From assembly GCF_003852535.1 (NCBI RefSeq), contig NZ_QAJP01000004.1:668719-732718 (forward strand): 64,000 nucleotides of DNA, read 5' to 3'. The notes beneath the pieces are model-generated. The model saw nothing but the letters and a program-made list of their open reading frames with translations. It did no database searches and was not told where the DNA came from. Positions 39,729 through 51,211 of the stretch are shown piece by piece (positions within the stretch are counted from its first letter, which is position 1; each line of letters starts with the position of its first letter). The stretch is from Herminiimonas sp. KBW02. Its GTDB lineage: Bacteria; Pseudomonadota; Gammaproteobacteria; Burkholderiales; Burkholderiaceae_D. The position numbers and the translations under genes are program-made.

Positions 39729-39743
39729 TTCCAATGGTTGGAA
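39729..39743. promoter_or_regulatory. Dyad in the hfq upstream region
   Basis: TTCCAA-TGG-TTGGAA, a perfect dyad about 60 bases before the hfq ATG. It could form a small hairpin in the leader or a DNA-binding site. E. coli Hfq represses its own mRNA through the leader, but no such evidence exists here. Confidence 0.35.
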
Positions 39744-39802
39744 CACTTGAAAAATAGCAAGATGCCTCAACCTCTTAAACACAACAACACACTGGAGCTG
39801 TC

Positions 39803-40039
39803 ATGACCAACAAAGGGCAACTGTTACAAGACCCATTCCTCAATGCTTTGCGCAAAGAGCATGTACCCGTTTCGATCTACCTCGTTAACGGCATCAAACT
39901 CCAGGGTCATATCGAATCTTTTGATCAATACGTCGTCCTCTTGCGTAATACTGTCACCCAAATGGTGTACAAACACGCAATTTCCACCGTTGTTCCTGCA
40001 CGTGCCGTGAACCTGAGCCTTGAATCAGAAGCTGAATAA
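39803..40039 (+). CDS. hfq: RNA chaperone Hfq
   Basis: 78 residues, the short betaproteobacterial form. Sm1 motif with [11 protein letters not shown] and the Sm2 motif with [10 protein letters not shown], both diagnostic. Hfq is a hexamer that pairs small RNAs with mRNAs. CTGGAG lies 5 bases before ATG. hflX follows after 35 bases, the classical order. Confidence 0.98.
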   Translation: MTNKGQLLQDPFLNALRKEHVPVSIYLVNGIKLQGHIESFDQYVVLLRNTVTQMVYKHAISTVVPARAVNLSLESEAE

Positions 40040-40074
40040 TTTATACGTCACCCAGTCGTGGGCGCAGGATTAAT

Positions 40075-41193
40075 ATGCGCGCAGTACTGGTAGGCCTTGA
40101 TTTTGGCAAAGGCGATTTCGCTGCAAGCCTCGAAGAACTTTCCCTTCTTTCCAGATCGGCAGGTGCCGATCCGATCATGACGATCACTGGCAAGCGTTCC
40201 AGTCCGGACGCTGCCTTGTTTGTCGGCTCGGGTAAAGCAAATGAAATCGCTGATGCGGTCGTCGACCACGAGCTTGATATTGTCATTTTCAATCATGCTC
40301 TGTCGCCGGCGCAGCAGCGTAACCTTGAGCGTCATCTCAAGGTGCGCGTGGTGGATCGTACCAGCCTGATCCTGGATATTTTTGCGCAAAGGGCGCAAAG
40401 CCACGAAGGTAAGGTGCAGGTTGAATTGGCACAGTTGCAACATCTGGCGACGCGGCTGATACGCGGCTGGACTCACCTGGAGCGGCAAAAGGGTGGTATC
40501 GGCTTGCGCGGACCGGGTGAAACGCAGCTCGAAACTGATCGTCGTTTATTGGGTGTGCGGGTCAAGGCCTTGCGCGCCAAGCTGGATAAGCTGCACAAGC
40601 AGCATGCTACGCAGCGTCGTGCGCGTGGTCGTAATAATGCATTTTCAGTGTCGCTGGTCGGTTATACCAATGCTGGTAAATCGACCTTGTTTAACGCGGT
40701 GGCTAAAACCAGGGTACTGGCAGCCGATCAGTTATTCGCGACGCTGGACACGACCTCGCGTCGGATTTATTTGGGCGAAGCCGGGAATGTAGTCATTTCC
40801 GATACAGTTGGATTTATTCGCGAATTGCCGCACCAATTGGTTGCCGCTTTTCGCGCTACGCTGGAAGAAACCATCCATGCGGACTTGCTGTTGCACGTGG
40901 TCGATGGTGCGAGCCCGGTCCGGATGGAACAGATAGAGCAGGTGAATATGGTCTTGCGTGAAATCGGCGCCGACCATATCCCGCAGATTCTGGTTTGGAA
41001 CAAGATTGATGCTGCCGGTCTGGAACCTGCTTTGGAACGTGATGAATATGATAAAATTCGTCGTGTTTTTATTAGTGCCCAGACTGGAAGCGGATTGGAT
41101 CTATTGCGAGAAGCAATAGCCGAATGTGCGCAGGAGCGCGCCGCTGGATTAGAAGATGTATCACTAGTTGCATCTGACGACGTCAACGTATAA
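40075..41193 (+). CDS. hflX: Ribosome-associated GTPase HflX
   Basis: 372 residues. N-terminal nucleotide-binding domain, the connecting KGGIGLRGPGETQLETDRR, then a G domain with GYTNAGKSTLFNA (about 198), DTVGFIRELPH and NKID. HflX splits stalled 70S or 100S ribosomes in stress. The last ~130 bases are richer in A and T than the rest and may hold a promoter for hflK. Confidence 0.96.
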   Translation: MRAVLVGLDFGKGDFAASLEELSLLSRSAGADPIMTITGKRSSPDAALFVGSGKANEIADAVVDHELDIVIFNHALSPAQQRNLERHLKVRVVDRTSLILDIFAQRAQSHEGKVQVELAQLQHLATRLIRGWTHLERQKGGIGLRGPGETQLETDRRLLGVRVKALRAKLDKLHKQHATQRRARGRNNAFSVSLVGYTNAGKSTLFNAVAKTRVLAADQLFATLDTTSRRIYLGEAGNVVISDTVGFIRELPHQLVAAFRATLEETIHADLLLHVVDGASPVRMEQIEQVNMVLREIGADHIPQILVWNKIDAAGLEPALERDEYDKIRRVFISAQTGSGLDLLREAIAECAQERAAGLEDVSLVASDDVNV

Positions 41194-41244
41194 GTATTTA
41201 CTTGGCCTTCCAACCCATTATTTTTCAGCCCGGACCGCAAAAGA

Positions 41245-42552
41245 ATGCTCGTTTCCCTACTTAAAAAATTTGGTTTGAAGTTTTCGCTCAATGACCCGCG
41301 TTGGGGTCGTGGTTCCGATGACAATAATAAAAATCAGGATAACAAGCGTCCGAACGACGGCCCGCCTGATCTCGATCAATTGTGGCGCGATTTCAATCAG
41401 CGCCTGAGTGGCATTTTCGGCAACAGGAAAAATGGCGGCGGCGGTAACGGTGGCGATTCTTCCGGCGGCGGCGGCATAGGCGGCTTCAAGCCCGATATGC
41501 GCGGTGCCGGCATAGGCGCTGCCATCATTGCGGCGATCGTTGCATTCCTGTGGCTGGTCAGCGGCTTCTTCATCGTGCAGGAAGGTCAGACCGGCGTGGT
41601 CATGACTTTTGGTAAATACAGCCACATGACACCTGCCGGTTTCAACTGGCGCTGGCCGACCCCGATTCAAAGCCATGAAATCGTCAACGTCTCGCAAGTG
41701 CGTACGGTTGAAGTCGGCTATCGCGGCAACGTCAAGAACAAGCAACAGCAGGAATCGCTGATGCTGACTGAAGATGAAAACATCATCGACATCCAGTTCG
41801 CCGTTCAATACACATTGAAAAACGCATCCGATTGGGTCTTCAACAATCGTGAACAGGAAGAAATGGTCAAGCAGGTTGCCGAGACCGCGATTCGTGAAGT
41901 AGTCGGCCGCAGCAAGATGGATTTCGTCCTGTATGAAGGCCGTGAAAAAATCGCCTTCGACAGCAGCCAGTTGATGCAGCAAATCGTTGACCGTTACAAG
42001 TCAGGCGTACAGATTACCAATGTCACGATGCAAGGCGTTCAACCGCCAGAGCAAGTGCAGGCATCTTTTGATGATGCGGTTAAAGCAGGACAGGACCGCG
42101 AACGTCAAAAGAATGAGGGGCAGGCTTACGCCAATGACGTGATTCCACGTGCGCGTGGTGCGGCTTCGCGCCTGATGCAGGAATCGGAAGCATATCGTTC
42201 CAGCGTGACTGCGAATGCACAGGGTGAAGCGTCGCGCTTCAAACAAATTCTGGTTGAGTATCAAAAAGCGCCTGCCGTTACCCGGGATCGTATGTACCTC
42301 GAAACGATGCAGAAAATTTTCTCTAGCACTACTAAGGTTATGGTCGATTCAAAAGGTAATAACAGCCTGATTTATTTGCCGCTCGATAAGTTGATTTCCC
42401 AGTCTGCGGCGCCTGCCGGTGCTGCAGCGGATGTCGGTGCGATCAGACCGCCTGCTACCTCGTCTACAAGTGCGCCGGATACGGCCGCGCTGGAAGCACA
42501 GGAGTCGAGAGCCCGAGATAGCCGTAGTTCGCGTGATCGGGAGGTACGATAA
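41245..42552 (+). CDS. hflK: HflK subunit of the HflKC membrane complex
   Basis: 435 residues. Gly-rich N-terminal segment, one membrane helix (about 93-112), then a stomatin/prohibitin (SPFH) domain with YRGNVKNKQQQESLMLTEDEN. HflK and HflC surround the FtsH protease and limit its action. The ATG of hflC shares its first base with the hflK stop, so the pair is translated together. Confidence 0.96.
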   Translation: MLVSLLKKFGLKFSLNDPRWGRGSDDNNKNQDNKRPNDGPPDLDQLWRDFNQRLSGIFGNRKNGGGGNGGDSSGGGGIGGFKPDMRGAGIGAAIIAAIVAFLWLVSGFFIVQEGQTGVVMTFGKYSHMTPAGFNWRWPTPIQSHEIVNVSQVRTVEVGYRGNVKNKQQQESLMLTEDENIIDIQFAVQYTLKNASDWVFNNREQEEMVKQVAETAIREVVGRSKMDFVLYEGREKIAFDSSQLMQQIVDRYKSGVQITNVTMQGVQPPEQVQASFDDAVKAGQDRERQKNEGQAYANDVIPRARGAASRLMQESEAYRSSVTANAQGEASRFKQILVEYQKAPAVTRDRMYLETMQKIFSSTTKVMVDSKGNNSLIYLPLDKLISQSAAPAGAAADVGAIRPPATSSTSAPDTAALEAQESRARDSRSSRDREVR

Positions 42553-43442
42553 TGAATCGCCTGATCTCTTATGTCATCGTCGCGGTCATCGGCTTCATCG
42601 CTTTGTCGTCGACCCTGTTTGTGGTTGATCAACGCCAGTACGCAATTGTGTTTGCGCTGGGTGAAGTAAAGACTGTTATCAGTGAACCTGGCTTGCACTT
42701 CAAATTGCCGCCACCGTTCCAGAACGTCGTATTCCTGGACAAGCGCATCCTGACTCTGGATACGCCGGATGCAGATCGCTTCATTACTGCGGAAAAGAAA
42801 AACATCCTGGTTGATGCTTTCGTTAAATGGCGCATTGTTGATCCACGCCTGTACTTCGTCAGCTTTAGCGGTGACGAACGCAGCGCGCAAAACCGTATGG
42901 CGCAGATCGTCAAGGCTTCGCTGAACGAAGAAATTACCAAGCGCACTGTACGTGAAGTGATTTCCGGTGAGCGTGGCAAGGTGATGGACGGCATCCAAAA
43001 GAAAGTCACGGAAGAAGCCAAACAGATCGGTGTTGAAATCGTTGATGTGCGCCTCAAGCGCGTTGACTATGTCGACCAGATCAATAACTCGGTGTTTGAC
43101 CGTATGAAGTCTGAACGTGCACGCGTCGCCAATGAGTTGCGTTCGACCGGTGCGGCGGAGTCTGAAAAGATCCGTGCAGATGCCGACAGACAGCGTACCG
43201 TTATTCTGGCTGAAGCCTATCGTGATGCTGAACAGATCCGCGGTGAAGGTGATGCCAAAGCGTCGCAAATCTATGCACAGGCATTTGGTCAAAGCCCCGA
43301 GTTCTATAAGTTTTACCGTAGCCTCGAAGCGTATCGTGCCAGCTTTAAAACACGTAACGATATGCTCGTGATCGATCCTAACTCCGAGTTTTTCAAGTAT
43401 TTTAAAAACCCGACTTCGAGCGGAGCAGGCGCGAAAAAATAA
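42552..43442 (+). CDS. hflC: HflC subunit of the HflKC membrane complex
   Basis: 296 residues. N-terminal signal-anchor helix (about 5-22), then an SPFH domain and a long helical part (RVANELRSTGAAESEKIRADAD). Partner of HflK. A strong terminator follows at 43471. In many relatives a small DUF2065 gene lies between hflC and hisZ; I could not find one here. Confidence 0.97.
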   Translation: MNRLISYVIVAVIGFIALSSTLFVVDQRQYAIVFALGEVKTVISEPGLHFKLPPPFQNVVFLDKRILTLDTPDADRFITAEKKNILVDAFVKWRIVDPRLYFVSFSGDERSAQNRMAQIVKASLNEEITKRTVREVISGERGKVMDGIQKKVTEEAKQIGVEIVDVRLKRVDYVDQINNSVFDRMKSERARVANELRSTGAAESEKIRADADRQRTVILAEAYRDAEQIRGEGDAKASQIYAQAFGQSPEFYKFYRSLEAYRASFKTRNDMLVIDPNSEFFKYFKNPTSSGAGAKK

Positions 43443-43470
43443 GCCTGAGCGCCGTGTAAGCGAAATACAT

Positions 43471-43510
43471 GCATGAAGTGATAGCCATCACTTCATGCAG
43501 TTTCTTTTTT
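43471..43510 (+). terminator. Rho-independent terminator after hflC
   Basis: Perfect 12-bp stem GCATGAAGTGAT/ATCACTTCATGC around AGCC, then TTTCTTTTTT. It ends the long ndk-to-hflC run. A smaller dyad AACCCG-tttg-CGGGTT lies near 43560. Confidence 0.9.
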
Positions 43511-43651
43511 ATGGCGGCGACATGCATAAACGCAAATAAATTTAGTTTCTGGCGGAAATAACCCGTTTGCGGGTTGTCTCTTGCCTCGCTGATATAAGCC
43601 TGCCGTACGCTGTATCCCAATTTCCTTTTTCTGACTTTTTCGTTTCCCGTC

Positions 43652-44803
43652 ATGCCAAACTGGCTGCTGCCTGAAAATATTGCTGATGTTTTGCCGTCTG
43701 AAGCGCGCAAAATTGAAGAACTACGTCGTGTCATTCTCGACAACTTCCACCTGTACGGGTACGAACTTGTCATGCCACCTATGCTCGAGTACCTGGACTC
43801 TCTGCTGGCTGGTGCAGGGCATGACATGGATTTACGCACTTTTAAACTGGTTGATCAGTTGTCCGGTCGTACGCTGGGCCTGCGCGCAGACATGACTACC
43901 CAGGTAGCACGGATAGACGCGCATTTGCTGAACCGTGCTTCGGTCACGCGCCTTTGCTACTCCGGCAGCGTGCTGCATACCCGCCCGAACGGTTTGCACG
44001 CTACCCGTGAGCCTTTGCAGATCGGTGCCGAGATATACGGCCACGGTGGACTGGAAGCCGATGCTGAAATCCAGGAATTGGCGCTGGCGTCGCTGGCTTT
44101 GGCTGGTTTCACCCAGGTAAGACTGGATTTATGCCATGTCGGCGTGTTGCGGGCGATCATCGAAAATGACGCAAATGCGCAAAAAGACGAGTCGGCACTG
44201 TATACTTTGCTCCGCGCCAAAGATGTTCCGGCGCTGCAGGAGATAACAGCTGCTTACAGCGACGAATCACGCCGTGCCTTGCTGGCTTTGCCTAGCCTGT
44301 ATGGTGATGTGACGGTGCTGGCGCGAGCGCGCAAGGAATTGCCGGCTTTGCCGGGTATTACCAAGGCCCTGGATGAGCTGGCAGCATTGGCCAGCCTCGC
44401 GGGTGAAGCAAACGTGACGATAGACCTGGCCGATCTCGGTGGCTATCAGTACGAGAGCGGTGCGATGTTTGCGATTTATGTGCCGGGCCTGCCGAATGCT
44501 GTCGCGCGTGGTGGTCGTTACGATCACGTTGGTGAAGCGTTTGGACGTGCCCGTCCGGCGACTGGTTTCTCTATGGATTTACGCGAACTGGCGCGCTTAT
44601 TGCCAGTAGCGGAACGCAAGCGCGCAATTCGTGCGCCGTGGGGCCGCGAAGCAGCATTGCGCACCAAGATAGTTGCATTGCGCAAGGCTGGGGAAGTAGT
44701 GATACAAAGCTTGCCCGGCTACGAAAACGATCAGGACGAGTTTGAGTGCGACCGCGTACTCGTACTTGAAGATGGAAACTGGATTATCAAAAATTTAGGT
44801 TAA
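43652..44803 (+). CDS. hisZ: ATP phosphoribosyltransferase regulatory subunit
   Basis: 383 residues. A catalytically inactive relative of histidyl-tRNA synthetase that activates the short-form HisG at the start of histidine synthesis. Class II fold motifs are seen ([59 protein letters not shown]). hisS itself is 7 kb upstream, so both paralogues are in one window. The stop is 3 bases before the purA start. Confidence 0.95.
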   Translation: MPNWLLPENIADVLPSEARKIEELRRVILDNFHLYGYELVMPPMLEYLDSLLAGAGHDMDLRTFKLVDQLSGRTLGLRADMTTQVARIDAHLLNRASVTRLCYSGSVLHTRPNGLHATREPLQIGAEIYGHGGLEADAEIQELALASLALAGFTQVRLDLCHVGVLRAIIENDANAQKDESALYTLLRAKDVPALQEITAAYSDESRRALLALPSLYGDVTVLARARKELPALPGITKALDELAALASLAGEANVTIDLADLGGYQYESGAMFAIYVPGLPNAVARGGRYDHVGEAFGRARPATGFSMDLRELARLLPVAERKRAIRAPWGREAALRTKIVALRKAGEVVIQSLPGYENDQDEFECDRVLVLEDGNWIIKNLG

Positions 44804-46120
<1,317 letters not shown>

Positions 46121-46147
46121 AAATTACTTAGTCCGACGAGTTGCACG

Positions 46148-46684
46148 ATGCCAGAATCAGGCGATAAAGATCTATGGGTGACATGGGAAGCCTATCACCA
46201 GGCAATCGAGCGTCTGGCTCTGCTTGTGCACGAGTCGGGTTGGGAATTTGACCAGGTACTATGCCTGGCGCGTGGCGGTCTCCGCCCCGGCGATGTGTTC
46301 TCACGTATCTTCAATGTGCCGCTGGCGATTTTGTCGACCAGCTCATATCGCGAAGATGCGGGCAAAGAGCAGGGCTCGCTGGATATCGCCAAACACATCA
46401 CGATTACAAACGGAACTCTGGGTGGCAAGGTATTGCTGGTCGACGATCTGGTCGATTCCGGAGTCACGCTGGAACAAGTGCAGCGTCATCTTTCCGAAAA
46501 ATTCCCCGCAGTGACAGAAGTAAAATCTGCCGTCATCTGGTACAAAGCTTGCTCGTCTGTAGAGCCGGATTTCTATCTCGACTATTTGCCGCATAATCCG
46601 TGGATACACCAGCCATTTGAAGAGTACGATGGCTTGCGTCCGCATCAATTAGCAGCATGGTTGCGCAAAGGTGAAACAGAATAG
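46148..46684 (+). CDS. Type I phosphoribosyltransferase (hypoxanthine/xanthine-guanine type)
   Basis: 178 residues. The PRPP motif VLLVDDLVDSGVT (about 98-110) and LARGGLRPGDVFSR identify the purine salvage type. Exact base specificity cannot be told from sequence. It lies 27 bases after purA, fitting a joint de novo and salvage purine unit. Confidence 0.88.
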   Translation: MPESGDKDLWVTWEAYHQAIERLALLVHESGWEFDQVLCLARGGLRPGDVFSRIFNVPLAILSTSSYREDAGKEQGSLDIAKHITITNGTLGGKVLLVDDLVDSGVTLEQVQRHLSEKFPAVTEVKSAVIWYKACSSVEPDFYLDYLPHNPWIHQPFEEYDGLRPHQLAAWLRKGETE

Positions 46685-46883
46685 GGCACGTCGTCACTGA
46701 TGTGTCATTTTCTGCAGGCAATATCTATGCGTTGCAGAAGTAAGCAACAAAATAAGTAACGAAGAAAAAACGTAGGAATTAAAAACAAGTTTTCGCAAAG
46801 AGATTTTTGCGATATCTGAAGTGTGCTGCGTGCGTTTGAAGTGAGCTCGTATGAGCCAGGAAATAAATGCGACCGGAAAAAGA

Positions 46884-46913
46884 AAAACCCCGTTGACGAA
46901 TCAACGGGGTTTT
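46884..46913 (-). terminator. Terminator behind tRNA-Leu
   Basis: AAAACCCCGTTGA/TCAACGGGGTTTT stem with CGAA loop and T runs on both sides. It ends the minus-strand tRNA-Leu and can also serve plus-strand reading. Confidence 0.88.
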
Positions 46914-46920
46914 AATAACT

Positions 46921-47005
46921 TGGTGCCCACGGAGGGACTCGAACCCCCACACCTTGCGGCACATGGACCTGAACCATGCGCGTCTACCAATTCCGCCACG
47001 TGGGC
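46921..47005 (-). tRNA. tRNA-Leu (anticodon CAG)
   Basis: 85 bases including encoded CCA. Acceptor stem GCCCACG/CGTGGGC, D arm with GGTAGACGCG, anticodon stem CATGG/CCATG around TTCAGGT (anticodon CAG), a variable arm TGCCGCAAGGTG typical of Leu, and T arm GGGGGTTCGAGTCCCTC. A good promoter lies just upstream on the minus strand. Confidence 0.97.
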
Positions 47006-47023
47006 CTTACATGAAAGATGAGC

Positions 47024-47051
47024 AGTATAGCGGATATTCATTGGAAGTCAA
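47024..47051 (-). promoter_or_regulatory. Sigma-70 promoter of tRNA-Leu
   Basis: On the minus strand: TTGACT (47051-47046), a 16-base spacer, TATACT (47029-47024), about 18 bases before the mature tRNA 5' end. Near-consensus. Confidence 0.75.
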
Positions 47052-47155
47052 TCATTGATTGCGATTAATTTGCATGTTTCTCGACTTATTATGCAAATAC
47101 TGTCGTCGTCCGTTACACTGACTCCCGTTCTAATAACAATTAACCAAAACAGCTT

Positions 47156-49600
47156 TTGAGCCAATACTCTTATACCATTCCCAGCCGCGAGGAAATTCTC
47201 GGCATCTTACGTACGGCCACCGGTTCGCACGACGCCTCCACACTTGCTACTGCTCTCGGCGTAAAGCCTGATGAGATGGACGGTCTGATGCGTCGCCTGA
47301 ATGCGATGGAGCGCGATGGACAAATCAAACCAGATCGCGCCGGCAATTATCAGCTTGCCCATTCTTCCAACTTTATTGAAGGCCGCGTAAGCAGTCATCG
47401 TGACGGCTACGGTTTCCTGATTCCTGACGACGCCAGTGCCGATATCTTTTTGCCTGAAAAAGAAATGCAAAAAGTACTGCACGGTGATCGCGTGCAGGCA
47501 CGCATCATAGGCACTGACCGTCGTGGTCGCCCTGAAGGCACCATCGTCGAAGTTGTTGCACGTGCAAACACACATGTCATCGGTCGCTTGCTGAACGAAA
47601 ACGGCGTGTGGGTAGTTGCACCTGAAGACAAGCGCATCGGCCAGGACATCATGCTGGCCGGTTCGCCAGGCAAGGCAAAAACCGGGCAGGTCGTCAGTGT
47701 AGAACTGACCGAGCAACCTTCGCGTTTCAGCCAGCCTGTCGGCAAGATCGTCGAAGTCCTCGGCGACATTGATGACCCAGGCATGGAAATCGAAATCGCA
47801 GTGCGCAAATATGGCGTACCGCATGAATTTTCTGAAGCAGCGAAAAAAGCGGCAGCCAAATTGCCGAACGAAGTGCGTGCGGTTGATTTGCATGATCGCG
47901 TCGATTTACGCGATGTGCCTTTGGTCACCATTGATGGTGAAGATGCACGTGACTTCGATGATGCCGTGTATTGCGAACCATGCAAAATTGGTCGTGCTGA
48001 TGGCTTCCGTCTGATCGTTGCGATTGCAGACGTTAGTAACTACGTCAAACCGAATGAAGCAATCGATGTCGATGCACTGGAGCGCAGCACCTCGGTGTAT
48101 TTCCCGCGTCGCGTGATTCCTATGCTGCCGGAGAAATTGTCTAACGGTTTGTGTTCGCTCAATCCGGGCGTGGATAGATTGACGCTGGTGTGTGATGCCG
48201 TGATTACTGCCAAAGGCGAAATCAAGGCTTACCAGTTCTATCCGGCAGTCATCCATTCGGCTGCGCGCCTGACCTATACCGAAGTAGCGGCTATCCTGGG
48301 CAATACCAAGGGCATAGAAGCGACCAGGCGTCCGGCGCTGGTGCCGCACCTGCTGAATCTGTATGGCGTCTACCAGGCCTTGCTGCAAGCACGTCATGCA
48401 CGCGGTGCGATCGACTTTGAAACAACCGAAACCTATATCGTCTGCAATGAAGTCGGCAAGATCCAGCAGATCCTGCCACGTACGCGTAATGAAGCGCACA
48501 AACTGATTGAAGAGTGCATGCTGGCGGCCAACGTGTGCGCAGCTGACCTCTTGCAGCGTCACAAGCATCACAGCCTGTATCGTGTGCATGCGCTGCCGAC
48601 CAAGGAAAAATTGAATCAGGTTCGCACCTTCCTCAAGCAGGTCGGTTTGAATCTGGGTGGCGGTGATAAGCCGACTGCATCGGATTACGCAGAACTGATG
48701 CCGAAGATTAAAAATCGTCCGGATGCATTACTGTTGCAGACCATGTTGTTGCGCTCCATGCAGCAAGCTGTCTACAGCCCGGAAAATATCGGCCACTTTG
48801 GTTTGTCGTATGAAGCCTATGCGCACTTCACCAGCCCGATCCGTCGTTATCCGGATTTGCTGACCCATCGCGCCATCAAAGCCATCCTGCAAGGCAAGAA
48901 GTATGAGCCGCGCGGTATGGATACCAGCACGCTGAATACCATGTTGTCGCCTGCAGCGCGCAAGAAGCACGCGCAGGACAAAGCCGAAGGCAAGCAAAAG
49001 GCAGAAGGCGACCTGGCGATCTGGGAAGCACTGGGCATCCATTGCTCGGCGAATGAACGCCGTGCTGATGAAGCATCGCGTGACGTTGAAGCCTGGCTCA
49101 AGTGTTACTTCATCCGTGACAAGCTGGGTGAGGAATTCACCGGCACGATTTCCGGCGTGGCGACTTTCGGCATCTTCGTGCAGCTCGACTCCCTGTTCAT
49201 CGAAGGCATGGTGCATGTCACCGAGCTCGGTGCGGATCATTTCAAATTCGATGAGGCGCGTCATGAGTTGCGCGGTGAACGTACCGGCATTCGTTATCAG
49301 CTGACCGACCGTGTAACCGTCCAGGTCAGCCGTGTCGATCTGGATGCGCGCAAGATAGATTTGCGTCTGGTGAACGAACCTGGCATCCGTACCGTGCTGA
49401 AAAACGAAGCACGTCGTGCCGACAACGAACATCAGCAACGTAGCCAGAAAGCGGAAAAGAAAGCAGCGAAATCTGCAACGAAAACAACTGCTGTGCCGAC
49501 CGCGGCGGCTAAAAAGACCAAAGCCAAGCGCACCCCGGCAACACCGCATAAACAACGTGCACCAGCAGTGCACTCTAAATCAGGTAAGAAGAAGCGATAA
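47156..49600 (+). CDS. rnr: Ribonuclease R
   Basis: 814 residues. 3'-5' exoribonuclease able to degrade structured RNA. Order: N-terminal helical and cold-shock domains ([20 protein letters not shown]), RNB catalytic domain with [16 protein letters not shown]1 domain ([17 protein letters not shown]) and a basic Lys/Ala/Pro tail. The start is TTG 47156 ([15 protein letters not shown]); no ATG in this region keeps the conserved N-terminus. rlmB begins 3 bases after the stop. Confidence 0.95.
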   Translation: MSQYSYTIPSREEILGILRTATGSHDASTLATALGVKPDEMDGLMRRLNAMERDGQIKPDRAGNYQLAHSSNFIEGRVSSHRDGYGFLIPDDASADIFLPEKEMQKVLHGDRVQARIIGTDRRGRPEGTIVEVVARANTHVIGRLLNENGVWVVAPEDKRIGQDIMLAGSPGKAKTGQVVSVELTEQPSRFSQPVGKIVEVLGDIDDPGMEIEIAVRKYGVPHEFSEAAKKAAAKLPNEVRAVDLHDRVDLRDVPLVTIDGEDARDFDDAVYCEPCKIGRADGFRLIVAIADVSNYVKPNEAIDVDALERSTSVYFPRRVIPMLPEKLSNGLCSLNPGVDRLTLVCDAVITAKGEIKAYQFYPAVIHSAARLTYTEVAAILGNTKGIEATRRPALVPHLLNLYGVYQALLQARHARGAIDFETTETYIVCNEVGKIQQILPRTRNEAHKLIEECMLAANVCAADLLQRHKHHSLYRVHALPTKEKLNQVRTFLKQVGLNLGGGDKPTASDYAELMPKIKNRPDALLLQTMLLRSMQQAVYSPENIGHFGLSYEAYAHFTSPIRRYPDLLTHRAIKAILQGKKYEPRGMDTSTLNTMLSPAARKKHAQDKAEGKQKAEGDLAIWEALGIHCSANERRADEASRDVEAWLKCYFIRDKLGEEFTGTISGVATFGIFVQLDSLFIEGMVHVTELGADHFKFDEARHELRGERTGIRYQLTDRVTVQVSRVDLDARKIDLRLVNEPGIRTVLKNEARRADNEHQQRSQKAEKKAAKSATKTTAVPTAAAKKTKAKRTPATPHKQRAPAVHSKSGKKKR

Positions 49601-49602
49601 AA

Positions 49603-50346
49603 ATGAAGAGCAAGATGATTTTCGGCTTTCACGCCGTCACGGCGCGTTTGCGCCATGAAGCCTCTTCGGTAGAAGAAATCTATATTGACGCCGGTCGTCA
49701 TGACCAGCGCATGAAGGACTTGATACGCGCGGCCGAAGGTGCCAAGGTACGTATTATTCCCGCCGACGACGCACGTCTGAGCAGCATCGTCGGCACCCGT
49801 CGCCATCAGGGCGTGGTGGCCAAGGCCGGTGAATTGTCGCTGGCGCGCAATCTCGACGAGTTGCTGGACGCGATTGAAGGCCCGCCTTTGTTGCTGGTAC
49901 TGGATGGTATTACCGATCCGCATAATCTCGGTGCCTGCCTGCGCGTCGCTGACGGTGCCGGTGCGCATGCGGTCATCGCACCGAAGGATCGCGCTGTCGG
50001 CCTGAATGCGACCGCTGCCAAGGTCGCCAGTGGTGCTGCCGATACCGTGCCTTACATCACGGTAACGAATCTGGCGCGTACCCTGCGCGAATTGAAAGAG
50101 CGCGACATCATGCTGATCGGTACAACCGACGACTCCGAAAAAGGTTTGTACGAAGCCGACTTCTCCGGCCCGGCTGCTCTGGTCATGGGCTCGGAAGGTG
50201 AGGGCATGCGTCGCCTGACGCGCGAAACCTGTGATGTCCTGGTTGGCATCCCGATGTTTGGCTCGGTAGAAAGCCTGAATGTCTCGGTAGCCTCCGGCGT
50301 CTGTCTCTACGAAGCCCGCAGACAGCGCATCGCCACCGGTTCTTAA
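49603..50346 (+). CDS. rlmB: 23S rRNA (guanosine(2251)-2'-O)-methyltransferase
   Basis: 247-residue SPOUT (TrmH) family enzyme. [14 protein letters not shown] opens the substrate-binding domain; the knotted SAM site shows [35 protein letters not shown] and [18 protein letters not shown]. Methylates G2251 of 23S rRNA. Next to rnr, as in E. coli. Confidence 0.96.
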   Translation: MKSKMIFGFHAVTARLRHEASSVEEIYIDAGRHDQRMKDLIRAAEGAKVRIIPADDARLSSIVGTRRHQGVVAKAGELSLARNLDELLDAIEGPPLLLVLDGITDPHNLGACLRVADGAGAHAVIAPKDRAVGLNATAAKVASGAADTVPYITVTNLARTLRELKERDIMLIGTTDDSEKGLYEADFSGPAALVMGSEGEGMRRLTRETCDVLVGIPMFGSVESLNVSVASGVCLYEARRQRIATGS

Positions 50347-50360
50347 GCAGCGCCTGACAG

Positions 50361-50406
50361 CATGGCGGCACCGGCCAGAAATCGCCGGTGTCCGCCATGA
50401 TTTTCG
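50361..50406 (+). terminator. Probable terminator after rlmB
   Basis: Long GC hairpin ATGGCGG-CACCGGC paired with GCCGGTG-CCGCCAT, followed by GATTTTCG. It covers the alternative cysE ATG at 50397, which supports the later start at 50460. Confidence 0.6.
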
Positions 50407-50459
50407 TTAACAGGCTAATATTGCTACCTGAGCATTTTCCGCATATCCATATTTACTTT

Positions 50460-51203
50460 ATGTTTAGCCGTATTCGAGAAGACATCGCCAATATCATCGC
50501 CCGCGACCCTGCTGCGCGCAGCGAATGGGAGGTTATTACCTGCTATCCGGGCTTGCACGCCATCGTCATGCAACGCTGGGCACATTGGTTCTGGAACCAC
50601 GATTTAAAGTGGCTGGGACGCTTTACTTCGCATATCGCACGCTGGCTGACCGCTATCGAAATCCATCCTGGTGCAAAAATAGGACGTCGCGTTTTTATCG
50701 ACCATGGTTTCGGCGTAGTGATCGGTGAAACCGCTGAGGTCGGTGACGATTGCACGATTTATCAGGGGGTGACCTTGGGTGGTACTTCGCTCAGTAAAGG
50801 GGCGAAGCGACATCCTACCCTGGGTGCAGGTGTGATTATTGGTGCCGGTGCGCAAGTCTTGGGTGGCTTTACGGTCGGTGAGGGCGCCAAGATCGGTTCC
50901 AATGCAGTGGTGGTGCGCGAAGTCCCGCCAGGTGCCACCGCAGTCGGTAACCCGGCGCGGATTATCCAGAAAGACAATGCCCGCGATGAAGCCGCTGCGC
51001 GCATGTTTGCTGCGTATGGTGTGACACCAAATGGCGATGATCCTTTATCCAAGGCTTTGCACGGTTTGATCGATAATGCCGCGACACAGGAACATCAGAT
51101 CGAGCGTATTCTGGCGGCACTGAAGTGCGCCGGCATCGATTGCGAAACCCTGAATGCCACCGAGAAATTTGATCCTGAACAGTTGAACAAACTGGTTGAG
51201 TAA
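50460..51203 (+). CDS. cysE: Serine O-acetyltransferase
   Basis: 247 residues. Makes O-acetylserine for cysteine synthesis. N-terminal helical domain (MFSRIREDIANIIARDPAAR), then the left-handed beta-helix hexapeptide repeats (HPGAKIGRRVFIDHG, GETAEVGDDCTIYQGVTLGG). The start at 50460 matches the family; a frame to 50388 would read through a hairpin. No clear ribosome site. Confidence 0.95.
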   Translation: MFSRIREDIANIIARDPAARSEWEVITCYPGLHAIVMQRWAHWFWNHDLKWLGRFTSHIARWLTAIEIHPGAKIGRRVFIDHGFGVVIGETAEVGDDCTIYQGVTLGGTSLSKGAKRHPTLGAGVIIGAGAQVLGGFTVGEGAKIGSNAVVVREVPPGATAVGNPARIIQKDNARDEAAARMFAAYGVTPNGDDPLSKALHGLIDNAATQEHQIERILAALKCAGIDCETLNATEKFDPEQLNKLVE

Positions 51204-51211
51204 GTAAAGCC

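Noticed and set aside
43443-43651. Search for a DUF2065 gene between hflC and hisZ
   Set aside because: Region holds a terminator and a small dyad but no matching frame; absence is noted under hflC.
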